DNA of 64,000 nt from Alphaproteobacteria bacterium. Its GTDB lineage: Bacteria; Pseudomonadota; Alphaproteobacteria; GCA-016699305. The stretch covers positions 1 through 64,000 of the forward strand of contig CP064970.1 of assembly GCA_016699305.1 (NCBI GenBank). Direction: 5' to 3'. Position numbers and translations under genes: made by a program. Each line of letters begins with the position of its first letter. Positions within the stretch are counted from its first letter, which is position 1. Positions 42,835 through 49,503 of the stretch are shown here, piece by piece. Under the pieces are notes generated by a model. The model was not told the origin of the DNA. It did no database searches and worked only from the letters and a program-made list of their open reading frames with translations.

Positions 42835-43491
42835 ATGGATATCATTCTCTTTGGTCCGCCTGGCGCGGGCAAGGGAACTCAAGCTGGCTTGTTGCAGCAA
42901 CGCCTGGGATTGTTGCCCATATCGACGGGCGCTTTGCTTCGCGCGCGCGCGGCCATAAGCGACGAACTGGGGCAGGAATTAGAGGCTATTATAAGCCGTG
43001 GCGAATTGGTGCCCGACGGCATGACGGTAGGAATTCTGCGTGAAAGACTAAACGAGGACGATTGCGCGCGCGGCGTGATCTTTGACGGCTTTCCTCGCAC
43101 GCAGCAGCAGGCCGAGATATTAGATGAGATGCTGGCCGACATGGATCGACCTTTGCGGGCCGTGGTGCATATGCAAGTGAACGATGACATATTGATCGAC
43201 CGCATTTCAGGGCGCTTTTCCTGTGCCCAATGTGGCCAGACCTATCACGATCGCTTGATGCCGACAAAGGTGGCAGGTGTGTGCGATTCCTGTGGGAGTG
43301 ACAAGTTTACGCGCCGCAGCGATGACAATCCCGACACCATGCGTGTCCGTTTGGCGGCTTTCAACCAGCAGACACGGCCTCTTCTTGCGTATTATGAAAA
43401 CAGTGGACTGCTCAAGACCATCGATGGCCTCGCCTCTGTCGAAGAGGTGACACGCCAATTGATGCAGGCGATTGATGTGAAGACCTGCTAG
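42835..43491 (+). CDS. adk: Adenylate kinase
   Basis: This protein of 218 residues has the P-loop GPPGAGKGTQ at residues 7-16 and the DGFPRTQQQAEIL AMP-binding segment. The LID domain has a Cys4 zinc site (CAQCGQTYH and CDSCGS), as in Gram-positive and some proteobacterial enzymes. It interconverts ATP, ADP and AMP. The start at ATG 42835 (MDIILFGPPG) fits the family; a GTG at 42820 would add five residues. The gene is followed by a REP-like element and a convergent ABC ATPase gene. Confidence 0.96.
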   Translation: MDIILFGPPGAGKGTQAGLLQQRLGLLPISTGALLRARAAISDELGQELEAIISRGELVPDGMTVGILRERLNEDDCARGVIFDGFPRTQQQAEILDEMLADMDRPLRAVVHMQVNDDILIDRISGRFSCAQCGQTYHDRLMPTKVAGVCDSCGSDKFTRRSDDNPDTMRVRLAAFNQQTRPLLAYYENSGLLKTIDGLASVEEVTRQLMQAIDVKTC

Positions 43492-43560
43492 GAATCACGA
43501 ATACATATCGTTTTCTTATAGTTTTATTCTGAACCCCAGCGCCTTCGGCCAGGGCAGGAG

Positions 43561-43600
43561 ATGGACTCCCGCTTTCGCAGGCGGGTATCCATCACCTGTC
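43561..43600. repeat. REP-like palindromic element, copy 2
   Basis: A long palindrome: ATGGA (43561-43565) with TCCAT (43588-43592) and CCCGC (43568-43572) with GCGGG (43581-43585), loop TTTCGCAG. It ends with the same 13 bases TCCATCACCTGTC as the copy at 18119-18160. It lies in the 162-base gap between convergent adk and the ABC ATPase gene. Confidence 0.65.
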
Positions 43601-43653
43601 GCTTACGCTGATGCTGAATCGCAGAATCCTTATCTCAATCACAAATGATATTG

Positions 43654-44613
43654 TCATGCCGCCGTTCGATCACGTCTTGTTAGCTGGAGGAAGATGTCTT
43701 CCAGATCCGATTCCCGTGATGTTAGGTCGGTGATCTCGATCCCGGCGGCGCGCACGGCGTCCAGTAAAATGCCGATAGGCTGGCGGCTGGGCTGATAGCG
43801 CAGGGTTATTTGGCGCGGCGATTCTTGCGTCATGCCCAGTTTGGTCAAAGAGGGTGGCAAGGTCGCCATGTCCTGGGCCAAGGTCAGGCGCACTTCCTTG
43901 GAGTCCAAGCGGCGCAGTAGATCGACCTTGCTTTCCGAGGCTACTAAATGGCCGTGATTGATGATGGCGATGTGGTCGCACAGCTCCTCGGCCTCTTCCA
44001 AATAATGTGTGGTCAGTAGCACGGTCGTGCCTTGCGCGTTCAGCTTGCGCACATAGGCCCATAGGGTTTGGCGTAGCTCGACATCCACTCCAGCCGTGGG
44101 TTCGTCCAGAACAAGGACGGGTGGGTTATGCACCAGGGCCTTGGCCACCATCAACCGCCGTCGCATGCCGCCCGAAAGCGAGCGGGAAGCATCGGGAAGC
44201 TTGTCGGATAGGCCGAAAATATCCAGCAGTTCCAATGTTCGCCTTTGGTTTTTCGGCACGCCGTAAAGCCCGGCCTGCATTTCCAGAATCTCGCGCGGTG
44301 AGAAGAACGGGTCCAGAACCAGTTCTTGCGGTACCACGCCGATGCTGCGCCGAGCCTGACGCGGGTTCTTGGACACTTCATAGCCGCAGATATGGGCGGT
44401 GCCTGATGTCTTGCGAACCAGGCCGGCCAAGATATTGATCAAGGTAGATTTGCCCGCGCCGTTGGGACCAAGCAAAGCAAACAGACTGCCTTGCGGGACT
44501 TCCAGATCAATGCCGCATAAGGCTTCCTTGGCGTGCGCGCGGCCACGTGGCGGGTAGGTTTTGCGCAGACCGCGCAAAAGCAGGGCAGGGGAGCTATCGG
44601 TTGGAAAGGTCAT
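43654..44613 (-). CDS. ABC transporter ATP-binding protein (ABC-2 export type), no permease beside it
   Basis: This protein of 319 residues has Walker A GPNGAGKST, signature LSGGMRRRLMVAKALV, Walker B VLVLDEPTAGVD, and the H-loop LLTTHYLEEAEELCD. After about residue 225 a ~90-residue C-terminal extension follows, as in ABC-2-type drug, polysaccharide or lipid exporters. The start at 44613 gives the usual N-terminus. A permease is expected next to it but none is present in the window; partner and substrate are unknown. Confidence 0.9.
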   Translation of the reverse strand: MTFPTDSSPALLLRGLRKTYPPRGRAHAKEALCGIDLEVPQGSLFALLGPNGAGKSTLINILAGLVRKTSGTAHICGYEVSKNPRQARRSIGVVPQELVLDPFFSPREILEMQAGLYGVPKNQRRTLELLDIFGLSDKLPDASRSLSGGMRRRLMVAKALVHNPPVLVLDEPTAGVDVELRQTLWAYVRKLNAQGTTVLLTTHYLEEAEELCDHIAIINHGHLVASESKVDLLRRLDSKEVRLTLAQDMATLPPSLTKLGMTQESPRQITLRYQPSRQPIGILLDAVRAAGIEITDLTSRESDLEDIFLQLTRRDRTAA

Positions 44614-44753
44614 CAGTTTTGTCCTGGGATACGAGCTTGCTTGGACCTGCGTATCATGACGCAAGCGTCAGGGATGCGCCAGAAAAATGGGCTGGGCGAT
44701 GTGGCAGGCATGCGCTAGGTTAGACGCGAGAACACCAACCAAGGGGCACGGAT

Positions 44754-45032
44754 ATGAAGGCAGTTCACATGGCTCGCACCGGTCTTTTTCTGGCGGCGGC
44801 GGTGATGCTGTCGGCCTGCGTCACATTCGGCGGCGCGGAATCCGAAACGCCTCGCGAACGCGCAGCTGGCGCGCGCGGCCCGGTCGGTGAATGTATGGCC
44901 GCATGTGACCGTTCTTATGGCGTGTGTATGGATGCCGGCGCCAGTGGCCGCCGTACCGAAAACCTGCCCAGCATGAGCGGCGGCGCGGTATGCGATCGGT
45001 CCTTGCAATCGTGTCGGAAAGATTGCCGCTGA
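44754..45032 (+). CDS. Small Cys-rich lipoprotein, unknown function
   Basis: This protein of 92 residues (or 87 if it starts at the in-frame ATG 44769, which has GAAGG upstream) has a lipobox MLSAC. After lipidation the mature part has seven further Cys (GECMAACDR, YGVCMD, AVCDRSLQSCRKDCR), suited to disulfides. No family is recognised. It lies alone on the + strand between the ABC ATPase gene and an AT-rich gap. Confidence 0.65.
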   Translation: MKAVHMARTGLFLAAAVMLSACVTFGGAESETPRERAAGARGPVGECMAACDRSYGVCMDAGASGRRTENLPSMSGGAVCDRSLQSCRKDCR

Positions 45033-45422
45033 CGGTCTACTACCGCAACAGCGCGGATACCCATTTAGGTCCGCACCCAAGGCGACCACATCACCAATTG
45101 CCCGAGACGAATCTGCCATCTGCGGCGGAATCGGAGAGAGATGAAGCGTTGTTTCATCCTCGATCCTCGTATCTGTATAGAATCTCGATGAGCAAAAATT
45201 TGAATTTTCTCTATCTATGATCTCAATGTAATTGTATTGATATCATAGATAACTTCATATGTATTGTTATTTATATGTAATTCTTATGAATGCCATCGTA
45301 TTATCATAGTAATGATTATATTATCGTGGGGGCATTGTTTTATAAAACATTCATATTACATTTCTGTTTACTCGGACGATTTTCGTTCAAGCAGGCATAT
45401 TCTTTATTCGATGAGGTGAACT
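45033..45422. other. AT-rich intergenic stretch, no gene seen
   Basis: From about 45180 to 45420 the sequence is strongly AT-rich, in contrast to all surrounding genes. It has short frames only, none with convincing coding sense. It could hold the promoter of the CsbD-like gene, or be a recently acquired spacer. No tRNA or clear repeat is visible. Confidence 0.5.
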
Positions 45423-45671
45423 ATGACAAATGCAGAATCCAGCCCGAATGTGGCTTCCGCCAGCACCCCTGTGAAACCCGAAATGGCCGCCGGTGACAAG
45501 CAGGCGATCATGAAGGAAATCGGGACGAAATGGGACAAGTTTTCTGAACCTGAGCTGTCGGCGATCAAGGGCAAGGATGATCTTATTGCCCAGCTCTCGG
45601 CCAAATATCACATGGATCGAGTGGTCGCTCAGCGTGATGTCGATGCCTTACTGAAGGGCCGCCATATCTAA
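45423..45671 (+). CDS. CsbD-like stress-response protein
   Basis: This protein of 82 residues is hydrophilic. The central part (KEIGTKWDKFSEPELSAIKG) and the end (LIAQLSAKYHMDRVVAQRDVDALL) fit the CsbD four-helix pattern (W-x-K-x-x-x-x-E-L-x-x-I-x-G, L-x-x-L-x-x-x-Y). CsbD proteins are abundant under general stress; function is unproven. An ATG with GAGGTGAACT upstream starts the gene. BON and DUF3309 genes follow on the same strand. Confidence 0.75.
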   Translation: MTNAESSPNVASASTPVKPEMAAGDKQAIMKEIGTKWDKFSEPELSAIKGKDDLIAQLSAKYHMDRVVAQRDVDALLKGRHI

Positions 45672-45681
45672 TAAAAAAGTT

Positions 45682-45721
45682 CCTTTATCGAGGCCGTATG
45701 ACCAAGCGGCTTCGATAAAGG
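45682..45721. terminator. Strong hairpin after the CsbD-like gene
   Basis: CCTTTATCGAGGCCG (45682-45696) pairs with CGGCTTCGATAAAGG (45707-45721), a near-perfect 15-base stem with one mismatch-like wobble. The + strand has no T-run after it. On the reverse strand a T-run follows at once (from the A-run at 45673-45678), so the element looks better suited to terminate leftward transcription or to act bidirectionally. Confidence 0.6.
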
Positions 45722-45779
45722 TTCAGGATTTCTTGCACTGAACGCTCGATGCTCATGGAACACAAAGAGAGGATGCGAC

Positions 45780-46088
45780 ATGCGAATGACACGCCTTTGG
45801 CGAAATCTTTTGTTGGCCTTCACCCTGAGCGTCTCTGCGGCGGGATGCGCTGCGGTGGCCGGGCGGGAGACGGCTGGCGAATATGTTGACGATGCGACCA
45901 TCTCAACAAAAGTGAAGGCATCCATCATCAACGAATTGGGGATGAAGCAAATCGGCGTTGAGACGATGCAGAACGTCGTTCAACTCAGCGGCTTTGTCGA
46001 TTCTCCGCAAATCAAGGTCAGGGCGGGAGAACTCGCGCGCAACGTATCTGGCGTCCAGAGCGTTAAGAACAACCTGATCGTCCGCTAA
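45780..46088 (+). CDS. BON-domain lipoprotein
   Basis: This protein of 102 residues has a lipoprotein signal with lipobox SAAGC. The mature part is one BON domain: DDATISTKVKASIINE, then VQLSGFVDSPQIKVRAGELARNVSGVQSVKNNLIV. BON domains bind membranes or phospholipids; relatives such as OsmY/DolP respond to envelope stress. GAGAGGATG is close to the start. It sits between a CsbD-like gene and a DUF3309 gene. Confidence 0.88.
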   Translation: MRMTRLWRNLLLAFTLSVSAAGCAAVAGRETAGEYVDDATISTKVKASIINELGMKQIGVETMQNVVQLSGFVDSPQIKVRAGELARNVSGVQSVKNNLIVR

Positions 46089-46121
46089 CGTCGTGCGGAG
46101 TCTCACTCAAGGGAGGTTGCT

Positions 46122-46280
46122 ATGAGTCTTGGAAGCATTCTGATCCTTATCCTGCTGCTGATGCTGATCGGCGTTTTACCCACCTGGCCACATAGCAGAA
46201 ATTGGGGATATTATCCCAGCAGCGGCTTGGGTCTTGTCCTTATCGTCATCCTTGTGTTGCTTTTGCTGGGGCGAATATAG
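46122..46280 (+). CDS. DUF3309-family small membrane protein
   Basis: This short protein of 52 residues starts MSLGSILILILLLMLIG, then PTWPHSRNWGYYPSSGLGLVL, and ends with a second hydrophobic run LIVILVLLLLGRI. It is the DUF3309 pattern (two short helices with the PTWPHS-x-x-WGY centre). The ribosome-binding site GGGAGG is 6 bases upstream. Function is unknown; it is often found near stress genes. It ends 54 bases before the convergent fabH gene. Confidence 0.88.
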   Translation: MSLGSILILILLLMLIGVLPTWPHSRNWGYYPSSGLGLVLIVILVLLLLGRI

Positions 46281-46333
46281 CCCGAGCTAACGTCACATGA
46301 TGGGCTGACGAAATCCGACGATTCCCTGTTTTC

Positions 46334-47332
46334 CTACCACCGCAGCAGCGCGGATCCCCAGGTGAAGCCCGCGCCCATGGCCACCAGCATCACCAATTGC
46401 CCGGGCTGAAGCCGGCCATCTTCGGCGGCGACGGTCAGAGCCAAGGGAATGGAGGCGGCCGAGCAATTGGCGTGCTGATCGATGGTGACCACCACGCGAT
46501 CCATCGGCAGCCCAAGGCGCTCTGCCAGAGTTTCGATGATGCGGCGATTGGCTTGATGCGGCACCAGCCAATCTAGGGATTCGCCCGTCAGGCCGTGTGC
46601 CGCGAGGGTCTCTTCGATCACCTCGCCCATGCGGGTGACGGCGTGGCGAAAGACCTCGCGTCCTTGCATGCGCACATGTCCCGCCGTTCCCGTGCTGCCA
46701 GGCCCGCCATCGGCGCGCAGCAGGTCATAACCGCGTCCATCGCTGTGCAGATGGGTGGAAAGAATGCCGCGCGGTTTGGCCTCCGTTGCGGCATGGTCCT
46801 GGGCTTCCAGAAGCACTGCGCCTGCGCCGTCGCCAAACAACACGCAGGTACCGCGATCCTGCCAGTCCAGCAGACGCGAAAACACCTCGGCCCCGATCAC
46901 CAGCACGCGGCGTGCCTGACCCAGACGAATGAAGTTGTCGGCCAGTGACAGGGCATAGACAAAGCCCGAACAGACCGCCTGCACGTCAAAGGCAAAGCCG
47001 CCTTCCATGCCCAGCAAAGCCTGGACCCGGGCGGCGGTGGCCGGGAATGTATTATCGGGCGTGGCGGTGGCCAAGATGATGGCGTCCACATCGGCGGACG
47101 AACGTCCGGCCTTGGCCAGGGCGGCCCGAGCCGCTCGAGCGGCCAGATGCGAGGTCATCTCGCCCTCGGCTGCCATATAACGCTGACGAATGCCGGTGCG
47201 CGTGACGATCCATTCATCGTCCGTTTCCACCCCCCGGCGCATCAGTTCTTGGTTGCTTACGCACGAATCGGGGAGGGCGTGGCCCCAGCCGGCGATAACG
47301 GATATGGGCCCTGAAGAGGCGACGAAATTCAC
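46334..47332 (-). CDS. fabH: 3-oxoacyl-ACP synthase III
   Basis: This protein of 332 residues has the KAS III catalytic triad: Cys about 121 in QAVCSGFVYAL, His in PHQANRRI, and Asn in DQHANCSAASIPLAL. It condenses acetyl-CoA with malonyl-ACP to start fatty-acid synthesis. It overlaps plsX by 4 bases (ATGA), as is classical (rpmF-plsX-fabH). The ihfA gene that often follows in Alphaproteobacteria is absent; DUF3309 lies convergent instead. Confidence 0.96.
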   Translation of the reverse strand: MNFVASSGPISVIAGWGHALPDSCVSNQELMRRGVETDDEWIVTRTGIRQRYMAAEGEMTSHLAARAARAALAKAGRSSADVDAIILATATPDNTFPATAARVQALLGMEGGFAFDVQAVCSGFVYALSLADNFIRLGQARRVLVIGAEVFSRLLDWQDRGTCVLFGDGAGAVLLEAQDHAATEAKPRGILSTHLHSDGRGYDLLRADGGPGSTGTAGHVRMQGREVFRHAVTRMGEVIEETLAAHGLTGESLDWLVPHQANRRIIETLAERLGLPMDRVVVTIDQHANCSAASIPLALTVAAEDGRLQPGQLVMLVAMGAGFTWGSALLRW

Positions 47333-48438
47333 GAAGCGTTGGCCCTGAGGGTGTCGCTTGTATCGTCGCCATTGGCGGCGACCGATGCGGCGGCGTTCGC
47401 CTCTACGTTTTGTCCATTGTGGTGCTTGTCTACCTCATGCGCGATCAGGCTGTTAAAGCCGCCTTCGCATAGATCGGCGGCCACGCCGATGGCGTTGGCA
47501 AAACCGAAAGCGTCCGTGCCGCCGTGGCTTTTCACGCACACGCCGCCAAGGCCCAGCAACATGGCCCCGTTATAGCGGCGCGGGTCCACCCGCGCGCGCA
47601 GTCGGGCAAAGGCGCGACGCGCCAGGAAATAGCCCAGCTTGGCCGTCAAGGACGAACGGAAAGTCTGACGCAGGAATTCGGAATAGAGCTTGGACGTGCC
47701 CTCGATGGCTTTGAGCAGGACATTGCCGGTAAAGCCATCCGTGACCACCACATCGGCGTCGCCCACCGCGATGCCGTCGCCTTCGATGAAGCCGACAAAT
47801 TCGCCCGGCAAGGAGGCGCGGGCGCGCAAGTCGGCGGCCGCCGTGCGCAATTCCTCATGCCCCTTCATTTCCTCGGTACCCACGTTTAAGACGGCGATAC
47901 GCGGCTTTTCCACGCCCAAAACCAAGCGCGAGAAAATGGCACCCATCAGTGCGAATTGTACCAGATTATCCGCGCCGCAGACCAGATTGGCGCCAAGGTC
48001 CAGGATCACCACATCGCCTTTTTGCCGCGTGGGCAGAAAGGTGGCAATGGCCGGTCGATCAATGCCGGGCAGGGTTTTAAGCGAGAATTTGGCCAGAGCC
48101 ATCAACGCACCGGTATTCCCCGCCGAAACGGCTCCCGCCGCCTCGCCTGCCGCCACGGCATCCAATGCCAGGCGCATGCTGGATTGCCGTCCTTGTCGCA
48201 AAGCCATGGACGGCTTCATTCCAGAGGCGATGGCCTGGTCGGTATGACGGATGGTGCAGGCGGCGCAAAACGCCTCAGATCCCTTTAAAAGGGGCTTAAT
48301 ACGCGCTTCGTCACCGAAGATCAGGAATCGCAGATAAGGCTGGCGCTCATGCGCCAGGGCTGCGCCTGCCAACACCATATCGGGGGCACGGTCGCCCCCC
48401 ATGGCATCCAAGGCAAGAATCAGAGGAGGATGGCTCAC
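47329..48438 (-). CDS. plsX: Phosphate acyltransferase PlsX
   Basis: This protein of 369 residues begins LILALDAMGGDRAPDMVLAG, the PlsX hallmark, and has SAGNTGALMALA, LDLGAN-x-x-C and VVTDGFTGNVLLKAIEGTS. It makes acyl-phosphate from acyl-ACP for phospholipid synthesis. The C-terminal 20 or so residues (Ala/Asn/Asp-rich) are longer than the core. It is between rpmF and fabH. Confidence 0.96.
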   Translation of the reverse strand: MSHPPLILALDAMGGDRAPDMVLAGAALAHERQPYLRFLIFGDEARIKPLLKGSEAFCAACTIRHTDQAIASGMKPSMALRQGRQSSMRLALDAVAAGEAAGAVSAGNTGALMALAKFSLKTLPGIDRPAIATFLPTRQKGDVVILDLGANLVCGADNLVQFALMGAIFSRLVLGVEKPRIAVLNVGTEEMKGHEELRTAAADLRARASLPGEFVGFIEGDGIAVGDADVVVTDGFTGNVLLKAIEGTSKLYSEFLRQTFRSSLTAKLGYFLARRAFARLRARVDPRRYNGAMLLGLGGVCVKSHGGTDAFGFANAIGVAADLCEGGFNSLIAHEVDKHHNGQNVEANAAASVAANGDDTSDTLRANAS

Positions 48439-48500
48439 GCGGATTCACCGTCCTTGGGCAAGACCATATGGCAAAAGGAGTTTAGAAAAGGCCACGACTG

Positions 48501-48704
48501 TTAGGCCGCCGCCGTTTCGCCACCCTCATTCGCGTTGCTAAAGACCTGGCGCTTGCTGTAATGGCCACAAGCCTTGCACACATGATGCGGCAGGCAGGGC
48601 ACGCCGCAATTCTCGCACTCGCCATAGGTCGCGGGCTTAATCGCGTGGTGAGAGCGACGCATGTTGCGCGCCGATTTGGATGTCTTTTTCTTTGGAACTG
48701 CCAT
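48501..48704 (-). CDS. rpmF: 50S ribosomal protein L32
   Basis: This protein of 67 residues begins AVPKKKTSKSARNMRRSHHA and has a zinc-ribbon: CENCG, then CLPHHVCKACG. It starts at 48704 after GGAGGCAGGTATC. It leads the rpmF-plsX-fabH operon, linking ribosome assembly to lipid synthesis. The C-terminal EGGETAAA tail is normal. Confidence 0.96.
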   Translation of the reverse strand: MAVPKKKTSKSARNMRRSHHAIKPATYGECENCGVPCLPHHVCKACGHYSKRQVFSNANEGGETAAA

Positions 48705-48892
48705 GATACCTGCCTCCGGACACGATCACTCACGCCACTTGGCCACCGCTTTTAGTGGCGACGCATGGCGCAAAAGAGAAACCCTGTCCCTCTCCGGTTA
48801 AACCGTCAAGGGACCAGATTGTTTAGCCAAAGAACGAACCCAATGCAAGGCTTGCATGCGGGCCGGTGTTCGGCTCCCTGAATGGGTCAGAA

Positions 48893-49240
48893 TTAACCTT
48901 CTTTTTTGGCCTCGCCGTGACATCCCGCGCCGGGTGAGCAGCAACCACCTTCGGAGTTCCCCGCGCTTTCTTCTGTCGAACAGCATCCGCCCTTGCCGCC
49001 CTCGGACGAGCAACAGCCTTTGCCTGATCGACAGGCGCAGCCCTGCGATGCGGAAGCCGTCAACATCAGGCTAGGCCCCATGAACAAGCCCTTGGCGATG
49101 AAGTACAAGGCAAAGCCCACCCAAAGGCCTTTTTCAGCCCCGTCATGAAGCACAGAAAACAGCACCACCCCAGCGGCGGCGAATGCAAACAGCATCGACA
49201 AAACGCCCATGCCTTTGCCGCAACAACATCCTTTTTTCAT
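48893..49240 (-). CDS. Cys-rich small membrane protein, unknown function
   Basis: This protein of 115 residues starts with KKGCCCGKGMG, then has two hydrophobic helices (about 11-34 and 38-62, VLSMLFAFAAAGVVLFSVLH and VGFALYFIAKGLFMGPSLML). A Cys/Gly/Ser tail follows: CACRSGKGCCSS, GGCCSTEES, GGCCSPGAGCH. In all it has fourteen Cys, many paired. Such tails can bind metals or form disulfides. AGGAGAAACCGTC precedes the start. It is divergent from clpB and unlike any family I recognise; it might be a metal-homeostasis protein. Confidence 0.7.
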   Translation of the reverse strand: MKKGCCCGKGMGVLSMLFAFAAAGVVLFSVLHDGAEKGLWVGFALYFIAKGLFMGPSLMLTASASQGCACRSGKGCCSSEGGKGGCCSTEESAGNSEGGCCSPGAGCHGEAKKEG

Positions 49241-49440
49241 GACGGTTTCTCCTGTCGTAAGCTAAGCCAACCCATTCTGGGCGATATATCGCGCCAGTTC
49301 AAGCGGATAGACACGCCTATGCGTGGCCAGACCTGTCTCACATCTGCTTGGTCGCGGACATCACATCCTAAGTTTGCTATATTGTTCCGGTATTGTCTCG
49401 TAAACCGGGGCTACGGTACCCTCGCATGACAGATGTGCCA

Positions 49441-49471
49441 CTTGCGATAGGGCATAACCGGATTAGATTGG
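49441..49471 (+). promoter_or_regulatory. Possible RpoH (sigma-32) promoter for clpB
   Basis: CTTG (49441-49444), 17 bases, then ATTAGATTGG (49462-49471) partly fits the alphaproteobacterial RpoH consensus CTTG-N17-CYTATNTNNG (two mismatches in the -10). It lies 33 bases before clpB, where a heat-shock promoter is expected. Evidence is consensus match only. Confidence 0.35.
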
Positions 49472-49503
49472 TCAATGACCGTTGAACATGGGGACAAGAT
49501 GCT

